This document shows, in pieces, positions 54,287-63,912 of a stretch of 64,000 nt of DNA. The position numbers and the translations under genes were made by a program. The DNA lies in the NCBI GenBank assembly GCA_001302245.1, contig LGYU01000027.1:38276-102275 (forward strand), in the 5' to 3' direction. Under the pieces are notes generated by a model, which saw only the letters and a program-made list of their open reading frames with translations, did not search any database and was not told where the DNA came from. The stretch's first letter is position 1. The number at the start of each line of letters is the position of its first letter. Source of the DNA: Chitinophagaceae bacterium PMP191F (GTDB lineage: Bacteria; Bacteroidota; Bacteroidia; Chitinophagales; Chitinophagaceae).

Positions 54287-54413
54287 CTAAGACATAAGGT
54301 AAAAGGAGCAAGGTACAAGACGCTTGTCAGAAAGCGGCTGCTATATTTAGTAAGTGTATTTCCTTGTGCTTTATGTCGTGTAACTTAAATCTTATATCTT
54401 AACCTGTAACCTT
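54287..54413. repeat. Word-iterated inverted repeat, family D
   Basis: Left arm AAGACATAAGGTAAAAGG and further (54287-54320); right arm TCCTTGTGCTTTATGTCGTG and further to 54413, with words such as CTTAAATCTTATATCTTAAC. The arms are imperfect complements. It lies between the divergent guaA and GIN-domain genes. Confidence 0.55.
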
Positions 54414-54488
54414 TTTATACTCCCTGCGTCAAATGATTTTGAAAAGAGTATTATTTCATTAATTTTTGTAACGCTAAAACCACCATAT

Positions 54489-55208
54489 ATGAAAAAGATA
54501 TTGTTGTTATTATTATCAGCAACGGTTTTATTAGGGGCCTGCAGGTTTGTTACCGGTAAAAAGATCAAAGGAAATGGCAATGTGCAAACACAGACCAGAA
54601 CCGAAACCGGTTTTACAGGTGTACATTCCAGCGGTTCATTTGATATTTATGTTGCAACAGGTCCCAACTCTGTGAAGATTGAAGCCGAAGAGAATGTTAT
54701 ACCTTATATTGAAACGTATGTGGAAAACGGCGTGCTGAAAATAGGTACCAAAGATGGTTTCTGGCTTAGTACACACCGTGATGTGAAGATATATGTTACT
54801 GCTCCTTCCTATACAGAGATCAGTTCCAGCGGTTCCGGGGATATTGTAGGCCAGGGAGTGATCAGCAGCACTCAGAAGATCGTGTTGCGTGTAAGCGGTA
54901 GTGCTGATATCAAAGCAGAGGTAGATGCACCGGAAATCAGTGCTTCTTCCAGCGGCAGTGGTGATATAGAATTAAAAGGTCAGACCAAAACCTTTAAAGG
55001 CGACGTAACCGGCAGCGGTAATATCCATGCACTGGATCTGAAAACAGAAGAAACATCTGTAAAGATTGTAGGTAGTGGGGATGCGGAAGTATTTGCCAGC
55101 GTAAAACTGGAGGTACATGTAAGCGGCAGCGGCGATATCCGTTACAAAGGCAATGCACAGGTAGATAGCCACATTGCAGGTAGCGGCAGTGTAAAAAAAC
55201 TTGATTAA
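54489..55208 (+). CDS. GIN-domain (DUF2807) lipoprotein
   Basis: A 239-residue exported lipoprotein with lipobox LLGAC (Cys18). The mature part is a right-handed beta-helix-like domain with repeated G-S-G-D/S-G-S-G units (ISSSGSGDIVGQ, SASSSGSGDIELKG, VHVSGSGDIRYKG). The role is unknown. It is followed at once by a terminator. Confidence 0.88.
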   Translation: MKKILLLLLSATVLLGACRFVTGKKIKGNGNVQTQTRTETGFTGVHSSGSFDIYVATGPNSVKIEAEENVIPYIETYVENGVLKIGTKDGFWLSTHRDVKIYVTAPSYTEISSSGSGDIVGQGVISSTQKIVLRVSGSADIKAEVDAPEISASSSGSGDIELKGQTKTFKGDVTGSGNIHALDLKTEETSVKIVGSGDAEVFASVKLEVHVSGSGDIRYKGNAQVDSHIAGSGSVKKLD

Positions 55209-55230
55209 TTACAGTAAATATTTCCTGATA

Positions 55231-55262
55231 TAAGCCCTGGTTTTATGCCGGGGCTTTTATTT
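55231..55262 (+). terminator. Terminator of the GIN-domain gene
   Basis: AAGCCCTGG pairs with CCGGGGCTT (one wobble), followed by TTATTT. Confidence 0.75.
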
Positions 55263-55285
55263 GCGTATCTGCTCTTCACTCAGCA

Positions 55286-57682
55286 TCAGAAATTCACCAT
55301 CTTTACCCTGATCCGGATATCCCTGTTTCTCCCCTTATCGTCTGTACAGGATATTTTTATGGGTCCTTCTTCAGGCAGAAAGAATTGTTTGGTACGGGCG
55401 TCTGCTGCCTTGTAAAACCGGTCGTTGATATACCAGTACACTTTACTCACATCATTGCTTACGTTGCAGGTAAGTTGCAGCGGTTCGGGATGTTTTTTGC
55501 TCATCAGATATTCTGCACCATTGCGGGGAAAGGTGATTGCCGGTGCTCCGTCTTTAAAGATCTTTTCGCAGGCAGGATTATGCGGTGGTATCATTTCATA
55601 AGCAATGCGTCTTTCTGCAAAAAAGCGCTGCATATCAGGAGTAACCACTTTATACCATTTCTTTTTATAACCTGTTTCGGGCATACAATGTTTACAGTAG
55701 GAGATTTTTTCGTCGGGCGATACCATTACTTCCTGCCTGTTGTTACAAGGCTGGGTAGAAGAGATAAGCGGGATAAAATAATCTGTAATTACATCCGGAC
55801 ACCGGTCGGTAGGTACCATTCCAGTTTCGGAGCATACCATACGACTGTCGCAGTCCTTTGGCATATCGAACCATTCCTGGTCGCTGTCATAATCAATGGT
55901 ATTGAAAATTTTAAACAACAGCGGGGTGGCTACATTGGCTCCACTTAATTCCGGGATCCCCAACGCCGAAAAATTTCCTACCCACACACCAATGGTATAG
56001 TGTTTATTGTACCCGATGCTCCAGGCATCGCGTCTGCCATAAGAGGTGCCTGTTTTCCAGGCAATTTTGGGCATATGCTCAGTGCTTTGCCAGTTCAGCG
56101 GAAAATCAGGACGGTTTACTTTGGAAAGTGTTTCATTGATCATGAAAGTGGCTGCCGGCGTTAAAACTGATTTACCGGCTCCGTTGGTGCGAAGTGTATC
56201 TTCCTGCCGGTAAGAGGGTGCAATGTACCGGCCATCATTGGCAAACAAAGAATACATACCCGTCAGTTCTTCCAGGGTAGCACCGCATCCGCCCAGTATC
56301 AGCGACAGGCCCAGTTTGCGATGATCTTTTTTCACCTGTTGAAAATTACATCCGGCCAGTGTTTGTATAAATTTATCCTTGCCCAGCACCTGTAATCCTT
56401 TTACTGCAGGGATGTTCAGAGAATGCTCCAGTGCATATTCCATGGTCACATACCCGTTAAACTGTTTGTCATAATTTTCGGGAGCATACCCTTCATAATT
56501 CACGGCCACATCTGTAAGTACTGTTTTAGGTGTCATTAGTCCGGCATCAATGCACATACCATATAATAATGGTTTCAACGTACTGCCAGGCTGACGGATC
56601 GCAGCAGCACCGTTCACCTGTCCGCCATCAGTAGTATCAGTAAAATCGGCCGAGCCTACATAACTGATAACACGATGGGTATGATTGTCGATAACAATAA
56701 CAGCAGCATTACGGATATTTTTCAGTGCCAGCGTACGTGAATAATCTTTTACCAGTTTTTCTGTTTTCAACTGGGTATTCAGCACAATATTGGTATGAAT
56801 GGTATTGCCTCCCTGGCGTTTCAGCCGATAGGCCAGGTGCGGAATTTCGCGGGGTACTGTTCCGCGTGTAGCAGTAAGTGGCTCCTGCAAGGCATCAGCA
56901 ATTTCCTTTTGTGTAAATACTTTGTCGGTGGCAAATTTTTGCAGCCAGCGGTTCCGCTCTTCAATGATCTTATCATTGTTTTTGCCAATTACCAGTGACG
57001 AAGGCCTGTTGGGAATGATTGACAGTGCGGTGATCTCTGCCAGTGACAGGTGATCGGGGTTCTTTTTGAAATACAGGATAGAGGCCGATTTTACACCCTG
57101 CAGGTTACCGCCATAGGGTACCAGGTTCAGGTACATCTGTAATATTTCGTCCTTACTGTACTTCCATTCCAACTGCAGCGCACGGAAAGTCTCGATCAGT
57201 TTATTAAAATAGGTTCTCCGTTTGGGTTCCAGTGCGCGGGCAACCTGCATGGTAATGGTAGAAGCACCGGAAGTGCGTTTTAACCGGAAGATGTTTTTGG
57301 CCGCAGTTCTGCCAATGGCAGCCAGGTTTACACCCGGGTGATAGTAAAAGTATTTATCTTCCTTTTCAACAATGGTTTTGCGAAGCAGGGGAGAGATCTC
57401 TTCCAGTTCGGTCTTCATGCGCCATTGCTGATCTTTGGTAAGATAGGCATGTATCACATAGCCCTTATTGTCTGTAACAATGGTTGAATATTCTATGCTA
57501 TCGGGTACCGGGAAGCACCAATTCAGGAGTAAGAACAGCGGGAACATGGCCACACAGGTAATCCCGATCCGTTTCAGCCAATTGAAGATCTTCTGTTTCG
57601 AAGTCTGTGGATGCGGGCTGACAGAAGCCGTATTGCGCTTTTTCAGTAACCTGTTGAATATAGAAGTGTTTTTGAATGCCAT
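55286..57682 (-). CDS. pbpC: Penicillin-binding protein 1C
   Basis: A bifunctional peptidoglycan synthase of 798 residues. Membrane anchor at 40-58 (GITCVAMFPLFLLLNWCF), transglycosylase domain with EKEDKYFYYHPGVN (Glu108) and SGASTITMQVARAL, transpeptidase domain with SxxK serine Ser367 (GSTLK) and KTGTSYGRRD, and a C-terminal PBP1C domain (PRNGAEYLMSKKHPEPL). The ATG at 57682 is preferred over TTG at 57700. In many bacteria pbpC pairs with an alpha-2-macroglobulin gene; here the two are divergent, with 768 bp between. Confidence 0.95.
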   Translation of the reverse strand: MAFKNTSIFNRLLKKRNTASVSPHPQTSKQKIFNWLKRIGITCVAMFPLFLLLNWCFPVPDSIEYSTIVTDNKGYVIHAYLTKDQQWRMKTELEEISPLLRKTIVEKEDKYFYYHPGVNLAAIGRTAAKNIFRLKRTSGASTITMQVARALEPKRRTYFNKLIETFRALQLEWKYSKDEILQMYLNLVPYGGNLQGVKSASILYFKKNPDHLSLAEITALSIIPNRPSSLVIGKNNDKIIEERNRWLQKFATDKVFTQKEIADALQEPLTATRGTVPREIPHLAYRLKRQGGNTIHTNIVLNTQLKTEKLVKDYSRTLALKNIRNAAVIVIDNHTHRVISYVGSADFTDTTDGGQVNGAAAIRQPGSTLKPLLYGMCIDAGLMTPKTVLTDVAVNYEGYAPENYDKQFNGYVTMEYALEHSLNIPAVKGLQVLGKDKFIQTLAGCNFQQVKKDHRKLGLSLILGGCGATLEELTGMYSLFANDGRYIAPSYRQEDTLRTNGAGKSVLTPAATFMINETLSKVNRPDFPLNWQSTEHMPKIAWKTGTSYGRRDAWSIGYNKHYTIGVWVGNFSALGIPELSGANVATPLLFKIFNTIDYDSDQEWFDMPKDCDSRMVCSETGMVPTDRCPDVITDYFIPLISSTQPCNNRQEVMVSPDEKISYCKHCMPETGYKKKWYKVVTPDMQRFFAERRIAYEMIPPHNPACEKIFKDGAPAITFPRNGAEYLMSKKHPEPLQLTCNVSNDVSKVYWYINDRFYKAADARTKQFFLPEEGPIKISCTDDKGRNRDIRIRVKMVNF

Positions 57683-57795
57683 TGTTATCCGTTCAGCCAA
57701 TTACACAACAAAAGAACGAAAGGGAAACGGATTTCTGTTATGGATGGTGACCGAATTTGGTGATTTGGCTTTCTGTTAGCGTATCCCCCCAAGTA

Positions 57796-57813
57796 CCACG
57801 GTTCAAACCGTGG
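57796..57813. repeat. REP-like palindrome
   Basis: CCACGGTTCAAACCGTGG is an 18-bp palindrome with 8-bp arms and a two-base centre. It lies next to a transposase relic of the RAYT (Y1) family, whose members recognise REP palindromes of this kind. Confidence 0.6.
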
Positions 57814-57916
57814 CGTCCAACCAGCCGGCTTACTCATCAATTACCTTTTCAATATCATCCTTTCTGATAACTTTATACGAATCATCGTAAAATGTCAGAG
57901 GATTCTGATCCGGCAT

Positions 57917-58110
57917 TTCAAAAAACAGAGCCTTGTTTGAAAATGAAAATGTTTAGGCATCAGGCAGTAATTCATGATCTTGCAATGCAGCGAGATAAAT
58001 TTGCGTACTTGCTTTAAAAAGAAAATATAATTGGCTTCTTTCAATTAGATCTGCTGCCGGCGGTTTCCCCTATTGTAAAGATGATACATATGATTTTCGT
58101 GAAATTCCAT
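57917..58110 (-). pseudogene. Relic of a REP-associated tyrosine transposase (RAYT/IS200-like)
   Basis: From an ATG at 58110 the minus strand reads MEFHENHMYHLYNRGNRRQQ I, then a TAA stop, then KEANYIFFLKQVRKF and NYCLMPKHFHF in the same frame. YNRGN and LMPxHFHF are the signature motifs of Y1 transposases; the second contains the HUH metal-binding histidines. Homology stops abruptly after HFHF, so the catalytic tyrosine part is missing. Sequence beyond the junction encodes a short unrelated frame (57830-57916, MPDQNPLTFYDDS). Confidence 0.8.
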
Positions 58111-58450
58111 GCCTTAAATAGTTGAAAGGATAAATGGATTTTCAGCATAAAAACCATAATATGGGCCAGTTAATTAAAAGAACCTTACCGGTTAACCAAT
58201 GCGTCCGAATTAACAAATCCTTATCTGCAAAAATTTGAAGATGGTCTGTGCTGTATAGTATCTTTCTGTTACAAACCTTCACATATGGACTCTTCGGGGT
58301 CACCTGCCCGATGGCACGATATTCCTCCTTAGCTTATCAGTAATTGCTCCTGGTTTTTTACCAAACCTGTTGAACAATTAACCCCCTTTTTAATTTCATT
58401 TTGTATTTTAACACCCTATTTTCGACTACATATCTTAACCATTACCTTTT
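58111..58450. other. Intergenic region without a recognised gene
   Basis: Upstream DNA of the macroglobulin gene. I see no gene, tRNA or strong hairpin. Its promoter should lie here, but no good TAnnTTTG box with a TTG was found. Confidence 0.4.
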
Positions 58451-61400
58451 ATGCGTAAACAACTGTTTGCCGTAACAACCGCGCTGGTTGTTATTTTTTT
58501 ATACGGTTGCAACCGTTCCCTGGTTAATCTTGACTATACCAGTGCCAAAGAAGAAGTACAACCACTGGGCAACCTGGTATTCCGTTTCGACAAACAACTG
58601 ATCAGCGATTCATTGCTGAACCAGTGGGATTCTACAGAATATATTTCCTTTGAACCTAAGATCCGTGGCCGTTTCCGCTGGGAGCATGCAGATGAACTGG
58701 TGTTTTCTCCTGCCGGGCCACTGCCCCCGGCCACTTCATTCAAAGCCAAACTGAACAACAAGATATTGCAGTTCAGCAGCTATGGCCGTATTGGCAAATC
58801 TGATAACATCTCTTTCTTTACGCCCTATCTCAAACTGGAAAATACCAACGCGGCCTGGGTATTGCAGGACGAACGTTCTACCACAGCAGTTCCACAGGTT
58901 GATCTGTATTTCAATTATCCTGTAGCGCCTGCTACTATAAAGGATAAAATGAAATTGTCAATCGGTGGCAAACAGGTTGACTATACTATTACAACACTGG
59001 CCAACGACAGCCGGGTTACCCTGCGATTGGCGGGTATCAAAGCCGAAGACAAAGACATTGAAGCCAAAGTGAGCCTCGATAAAGGCATTATACCACAAGG
59101 CGGTAATAATGGTACCAAAGAAGCGATTGAGAACAAGATCTTTATAGCCTCTCCATACAATCTTGCCATCAATGACGTTCGTGGCGAACACGATGGTAGT
59201 TCAGGTATTGTTTATGTGCGTACCAGCCAGCAGGTCAATACCGACAATATTGCTTCCCTGGTCCGTTTCAGCCCCTCTGTAAAATTTTCAGTACAGGTTA
59301 CAGACGATGGTTTTTCCATCACCAGCGACCAGTTTGATGCTGATAAAAGCTATACGGTGACAATTGCCAAAGGCTTGCGTGGACGTATTGGTGGAGTACT
59401 GCGAGAAGAATACCAGGGAAATGTGGCTTTTGGTGAACTGGAGCCTTCGCTGAGTTTTGCCAATGGTAAAGCCGTTTACCTGTCAGACAAAGGCCGTAAG
59501 AACATAGAAGTACGTATTGTCAATATTCCGAAGGTAAAAGTGATCATCTCCAAAATTTATGAAAGCAACCTGTTACTGGCACAGCGTTACGGATATTATC
59601 CACGCGATGACAGACGTGGTACTGAGGATGAAGGCGATTATTATGATGGGGATGAATATGATCCCGGTGTTTCACTGGGAGATGTAGTGTACGAACAGGA
59701 GATTGATACCCGCTCACTGCCCAAATATGGTAACAGCCGCCTGTATACATTCAATGTAGAAGACAGGCTGCCTGATTTCAAAGGCATCTACCATATTAAA
59801 ATACGTTCAACCACCGATTACTGGCGTAGCGACAGCCGCTTTATCTCCAAGTCAGATATCGGGTTGATCGCCAAAGAAGGCAATGACAAACTGTTTGTTT
59901 TTGCCAACTCCATTCAGACAGCACAGGCTGTAAACGGGGTAAACGTTGTTGTGTATGGGAATAACAACCAGGTACTGGGTATGGGAACTACCAATGCGGA
60001 AGGTGTGGCTGAAGTTGCTTATCCGCGTCGTGAATTTGCCGGTTTCCGCCCTGCTATGATCGTAGCCAAAACTGCTGACGATTTCAACTACCTGCCTTTC
60101 AATAGCACCCGTGTCAATACTTCACGTTTTGAAGTAGGCGGCAAGCGATTAAATGCAACAGGTATGGATGCCTTTGTATATGCCGAACGTGATATTTACC
60201 GTCCGGGGGAAAAAGTGAACTTCTCAGTGATCATGCGCGACCGCCAGTGGAAATCACCCGGTGAGTTGCCTGTAAAACTGAAATTCCTGATGCCCAACGG
60301 TAAGGAGTTTAAAACTTTCCGTAAAACATTGAATGCACAGGGTTCATTGGAAGGTGATATTGATATTCCGGTATCTGCCATCACCGGCAGTTATTTGCTG
60401 GAAGTATATTCTTCCAACGACGTATTACTGGCCAGCAAAAATTTCAGTATTGAAGAATTTATGCCCGACAGGATCAAGGTAACAGCCAAGCTTGATAAAC
60501 CTTCGCTGGCGCCTGGTCAATCCACTACACTGGCCATCAATGCCATGAACTTTTTTGGTCCGCCTGCCGCGCATCGCAACTATGAAGCAGAGATCCAGGT
60601 AAAACCCCGGTATTTCAGTCCTAAAAAATACAACAGCTTTGATTTCAGTATCGAAAACCAGGCGTTGTCGCTGGATAAAGTAGTAAAAGAAGGCAGCACG
60701 GACGAAGGTGGTAATGCATCCGTTCTGTACAACGTTCCGGAAATATTTAAAAATGCAGGACTGCTGCAGGCTACTTTTTATGCTACCGTGTTTGACGAAA
60801 CCGGCAGGCCGGTAAGCCGCAGCACTACGGCCAATATTTATACGCAGGACATGTTCTTTGGTATTGGTGGTGATGGATATTGGTATTACCCGCTCAACCA
60901 GAATGTACGTTTCCCGATCATTGCTGTTGACAAAAATGAAAATGTACTGAACGGTGCCAGGGCTGATATCAAAGTGATCAAACACGAATATCGTACTGTA
61001 CTGATCAAAAATGGCAGCTATTTCCGTTACGAATCACAGAAGGATGATAAGGTAGTGGCAGCACAGCTACTTACTGTGAACGGAGAAAAAACGGAGTTTG
61101 GTTTTGTGCCACGTTCTCCCGGTCAGTATGAAATACGCATCAGTATACCAGGCGGCAACAGTTATGTAAGTAAAAATTTCTATAGCTATGGTGCATGGGG
61201 CGGAGAAAACAGTTCATTTGAAGTAAATACAGAAGGTAATATAGATATAGAGCTGGATAAAACTTCGTACGAAGCAGGACAAAGTGCCAAAGTATTGTTC
61301 AAAACACCATTCAGTGGTAGAATGCTGGTGACTATGGAAACCGATAAGGTGGTATCTTATCAGTATGTAAATGTTGACAATCGTACAGCTTCACTTGATC

Positions 61401-63859
61401 TGAAACTGGGCATTGAACATTTACCCAACGTATACGTAACTGCCACATTGATCAAACCGCACGATGTCAGCGAAATTCCTTTAACAGTTGCGCATGGTTT
61501 CCAGAGCATCAGGGTAGAAGAAAAGAGTCGTAAAATACCGATTGAGATCGTGGCGCAGAAATCCGTACGCTCGCGCACACACCAGCAGGTAAAGATCAAA
61601 GCAGCTCCCAACAGCTATGTTACGCTTGCTGCAGTTGACAATGGGGTACTGCAGGTCAGTGATTTCAAAACACCTGATCCCTACAATTATTTCTATGCCA
61701 GCAAAGCATTGGAAGTAAATGCATACGATCTGTACCCGTTATTGTTTCCCGAACTGCAGGCAAGATTAAGCAGTACCGGTGGTGACGGCGACCTGGAAAT
61801 GAACAAGCGCACTAATCCAATGCCTGCAAAAAGAGTGAAATTATTATCATACTGGAGTGGTATCAAACAGGCCAATGGCAGTGGAGAAGCTACTTTTGAA
61901 TTTGATATTCCGCAGTTCAGTGGCGAAGTGAGACTGATGGCGGTAGCCTATAAAAATGAAAGTTTCGGCAGCAATGAATCTGCCATGACCGTAGCCGATC
62001 CTATTGTATTAAGCACAGCATTGCCACGTTTCCTGAGTCCCGGCGATACAGTGACAGTGCCGGTAATCATTACTAATACCACTGCAAAATCAACTTCCGC
62101 ATCAGCGATGCTTAATGTCAGCGGTCCGCTGCAGGTGATAGGTAGCAACAAACAATCGGTATCGCTCAATGCCAACAGCGAAAACAAAGCGCTTTTCCAG
62201 GTGGTAGCGGCTCCGGCGATCAATGTGGGCAAAATTGCAGTGGAAGTTCAGGGGTTGGGAGAGAAGTTTAATGATGAAACCGAGATCAGTGTACGCCCGG
62301 CATCACCATTACAGATTGTAACAGGTAGTGGTTCGCTTACCGGCGGCAGCTCACAGCATCTTGGTATTACCACGTCCGATTTTATACCTGGCAGCGTGGA
62401 TTATCAGCTGGTAGTAAGTCGCAGCCCTGCGTTGGAACTGGGCAAACAGATGCGTTACCTGGTAGAATATCCGTATGGCTGTACAGAACAAACGGTTTCC
62501 GTTGCATTCCCACAACTTTATTATGGCGACCTGGCAGAAAAAGTATACAACAAACCTGCTATGAAATCGGGCGCCAACTGGAATGTGCTGGAAGCGATCC
62601 GTAAAATCAAACTGCGTCAGTTATATACAGGGGCTATAACCCTGTGGGATGGAGAAGGGTCTGAGAACTGGTGGGCGTCTGTTTACGCAGGCCATTTCCT
62701 GATCGAAGCTCAGAAAGCAGGATTTGATGTAGATAAAAATATGCTCAATAGTGTGATGGCGTATCTCAACAACAAACTCAAAACACGTGAAACCATTACT
62801 TACTATTATAACCAGAAAGAGCAGAAAAAGATAGCCCCCAAAGAAGTAGCATACAGTCTGTATGTACTGGCGCTGGCGGGCAAGCCCAATGTAGCAGTGA
62901 TGAACTATTACAAAGCAAATCCAGCCCTTTTAAGTCTTGACAGTAAATACCTGTTGAGTGTGGCGTATGCAATAGCAGGGGATAAAGCGAAATTCAGCGA
63001 GTTGTTGCCAGGTTCCTTCAGCGGCGAGGTTTCTGTAGCACAAACAGGAGGTAGCTTCTACTCTGATATCCGCGACGAAGCCATTGCATTAAATGCATTG
63101 ATCGATGTTGATCCGGGCAATGCACAGGTGCCGGTAATGGCCAAACATGTGGCAGACAAACTGAAACAACGTTACTGGTACAGTACACAGGAGTGTGCAT
63201 TCAGCTTCCTGGCATTGGGCAAAATGGCACGTGCAGCGGCCAATGCAACGGTATCGGCCGAAATAAAAGTGAACGGTAAAACAGTTGGAACTGCTGATGC
63301 TGTACCTGTAAAACTAACTGCCAAACAACTGGGTGGAGCCAATATTGATATTGTCACCAAAGGTTCGGGCAGGTTGTATTATTACTGGCAGAGTGAGGGT
63401 ATTAGTACCAGCGGTTCTTATAAAGAAGAAGACAATTACATCCGTGTGCGTCGCAGGTTCTTCGACAGGTACGGACGTGCGATCAATGACAACACATTCC
63501 GTCAGAATGACCTGGTGGTGGTACAGATCACGCTGGAGAAGAATTATAGCGGCAGTGTGGAGAACATTGCGGTAAGCGATCTGTTGCCTGCCGGCTTTGA
63601 AATTGAAAATCCACGTACCAAAGAAATACCTGGAATGGACTGGATCAAAGATGGTTCTACACCCACAGCGTTGGATGTGCGCGATGACCGCATCAACCTG
63701 TTTGTAGATCTGTATAGTAATAAACAAACCTATTATTATGCGGTAAGAGCGGTATCGCCCGGTATCTATCGTATGGGGCCAGTAAGTGCCGATGCGATGT
63801 ACAATGGTGAATACCATTCTTACAATGGAGCAGGAGTGATCAAAGTAGTACAGCAATAG
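58451..63859 (+). CDS. Bacterial alpha-2-macroglobulin lipoprotein (YfhM type)
   Basis: A 1,802-residue lipoprotein anchored by Cys20 (FLYGC). It traps proteases and protects the periplasm. Macroglobulin beta-sandwich domains occupy the first 1,000 residues; a bait-type region and the thioester domain follow. The thioester motif GCTEQ (Cys1344, Gln1347) is intact and lies in YPYGCTEQTVSV. The helical thioester domain (YAGHFLIEAQKAG) and the C-terminal receptor-like domain are present, ending GAGVIKVVQQ. Divergent from pbpC, its usual partner. The length is usual for the family. Confidence 0.95.
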   Translation: MRKQLFAVTTALVVIFLYGCNRSLVNLDYTSAKEEVQPLGNLVFRFDKQLISDSLLNQWDSTEYISFEPKIRGRFRWEHADELVFSPAGPLPPATSFKAKLNNKILQFSSYGRIGKSDNISFFTPYLKLENTNAAWVLQDERSTTAVPQVDLYFNYPVAPATIKDKMKLSIGGKQVDYTITTLANDSRVTLRLAGIKAEDKDIEAKVSLDKGIIPQGGNNGTKEAIENKIFIASPYNLAINDVRGEHDGSSGIVYVRTSQQVNTDNIASLVRFSPSVKFSVQVTDDGFSITSDQFDADKSYTVTIAKGLRGRIGGVLREEYQGNVAFGELEPSLSFANGKAVYLSDKGRKNIEVRIVNIPKVKVIISKIYESNLLLAQRYGYYPRDDRRGTEDEGDYYDGDEYDPGVSLGDVVYEQEIDTRSLPKYGNSRLYTFNVEDRLPDFKGIYHIKIRSTTDYWRSDSRFISKSDIGLIAKEGNDKLFVFANSIQTAQAVNGVNVVVYGNNNQVLGMGTTNAEGVAEVAYPRREFAGFRPAMIVAKTADDFNYLPFNSTRVNTSRFEVGGKRLNATGMDAFVYAERDIYRPGEKVNFSVIMRDRQWKSPGELPVKLKFLMPNGKEFKTFRKTLNAQGSLEGDIDIPVSAITGSYLLEVYSSNDVLLASKNFSIEEFMPDRIKVTAKLDKPSLAPGQSTTLAINAMNFFGPPAAHRNYEAEIQVKPRYFSPKKYNSFDFSIENQALSLDKVVKEGSTDEGGNASVLYNVPEIFKNAGLLQATFYATVFDETGRPVSRSTTANIYTQDMFFGIGGDGYWYYPLNQNVRFPIIAVDKNENVLNGARADIKVIKHEYRTVLIKNGSYFRYESQKDDKVVAAQLLTVNGEKTEFGFVPRSPGQYEIRISIPGGNSYVSKNFYSYGAWGGENSSFEVNTEGNIDIELDKTSYEAGQSAKVLFKTPFSGRMLVTMETDKVVSYQYVNVDNRTASLDLKLGIEHLPNVYVTATLIKPHDVSEIPLTVAHGFQSIRVEEKSRKIPIEIVAQKSVRSRTHQQVKIKAAPNSYVTLAAVDNGVLQVSDFKTPDPYNYFYASKALEVNAYDLYPLLFPELQARLSSTGGDGDLEMNKRTNPMPAKRVKLLSYWSGIKQANGSGEATFEFDIPQFSGEVRLMAVAYKNESFGSNESAMTVADPIVLSTALPRFLSPGDTVTVPVIITNTTAKSTSASAMLNVSGPLQVIGSNKQSVSLNANSENKALFQVVAAPAINVGKIAVEVQGLGEKFNDETEISVRPASPLQIVTGSGSLTGGSSQHLGITTSDFIPGSVDYQLVVSRSPALELGKQMRYLVEYPYGCTEQTVSVAFPQLYYGDLAEKVYNKPAMKSGANWNVLEAIRKIKLRQLYTGAITLWDGEGSENWWASVYAGHFLIEAQKAGFDVDKNMLNSVMAYLNNKLKTRETITYYYNQKEQKKIAPKEVAYSLYVLALAGKPNVAVMNYYKANPALLSLDSKYLLSVAYAIAGDKAKFSELLPGSFSGEVSVAQTGGSFYSDIRDEAIALNALIDVDPGNAQVPVMAKHVADKLKQRYWYSTQECAFSFLALGKMARAAANATVSAEIKVNGKTVGTADAVPVKLTAKQLGGANIDIVTKGSGRLYYYWQSEGISTSGSYKEEDNYIRVRRRFFDRYGRAINDNTFRQNDLVVVQITLEKNYSGSVENIAVSDLLPAGFEIENPRTKEIPGMDWIKDGSTPTALDVRDDRINLFVDLYSNKQTYYYAVRAVSPGIYRMGPVSADAMYNGEYHSYNGAGVIKVVQQ

Positions 63860-63877
63860 TAAACACCTGCATAAATG

Positions 63878-63912
63878 AAAAATGCCGTGGCAATCGCCCA
63901 CGGCATTTTTGT
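63878..63912 (+). terminator. Terminator of the macroglobulin gene
   Basis: AAAAATGCCGTGG (63878-63890) pairs with CCACGGCATTTTT (63898-63910), a 13-bp stem and T-run. The last 90 bases of the window show nothing further. Confidence 0.85.

Noticed and set aside
48391..54413. CRISPR array as an explanation of the iterated words
   Set aside because: The words are 7-9 nt without constant spacers, the arms are complementary, and no cas genes are present.
57830..57916. A 28-codon ORF (MPDQNPLTFYDDS...) next to the transposase relic
   Set aside because: It looks like the end of some other coding frame joined to the relic at HFHF. It is too short to call, and no family was recognised.
63314..63901. 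A 195-codon minus-strand ORF under the macroglobulin end
   Set aside because: It is antisense to the intact macroglobulin C terminus and shows no domain of its own.
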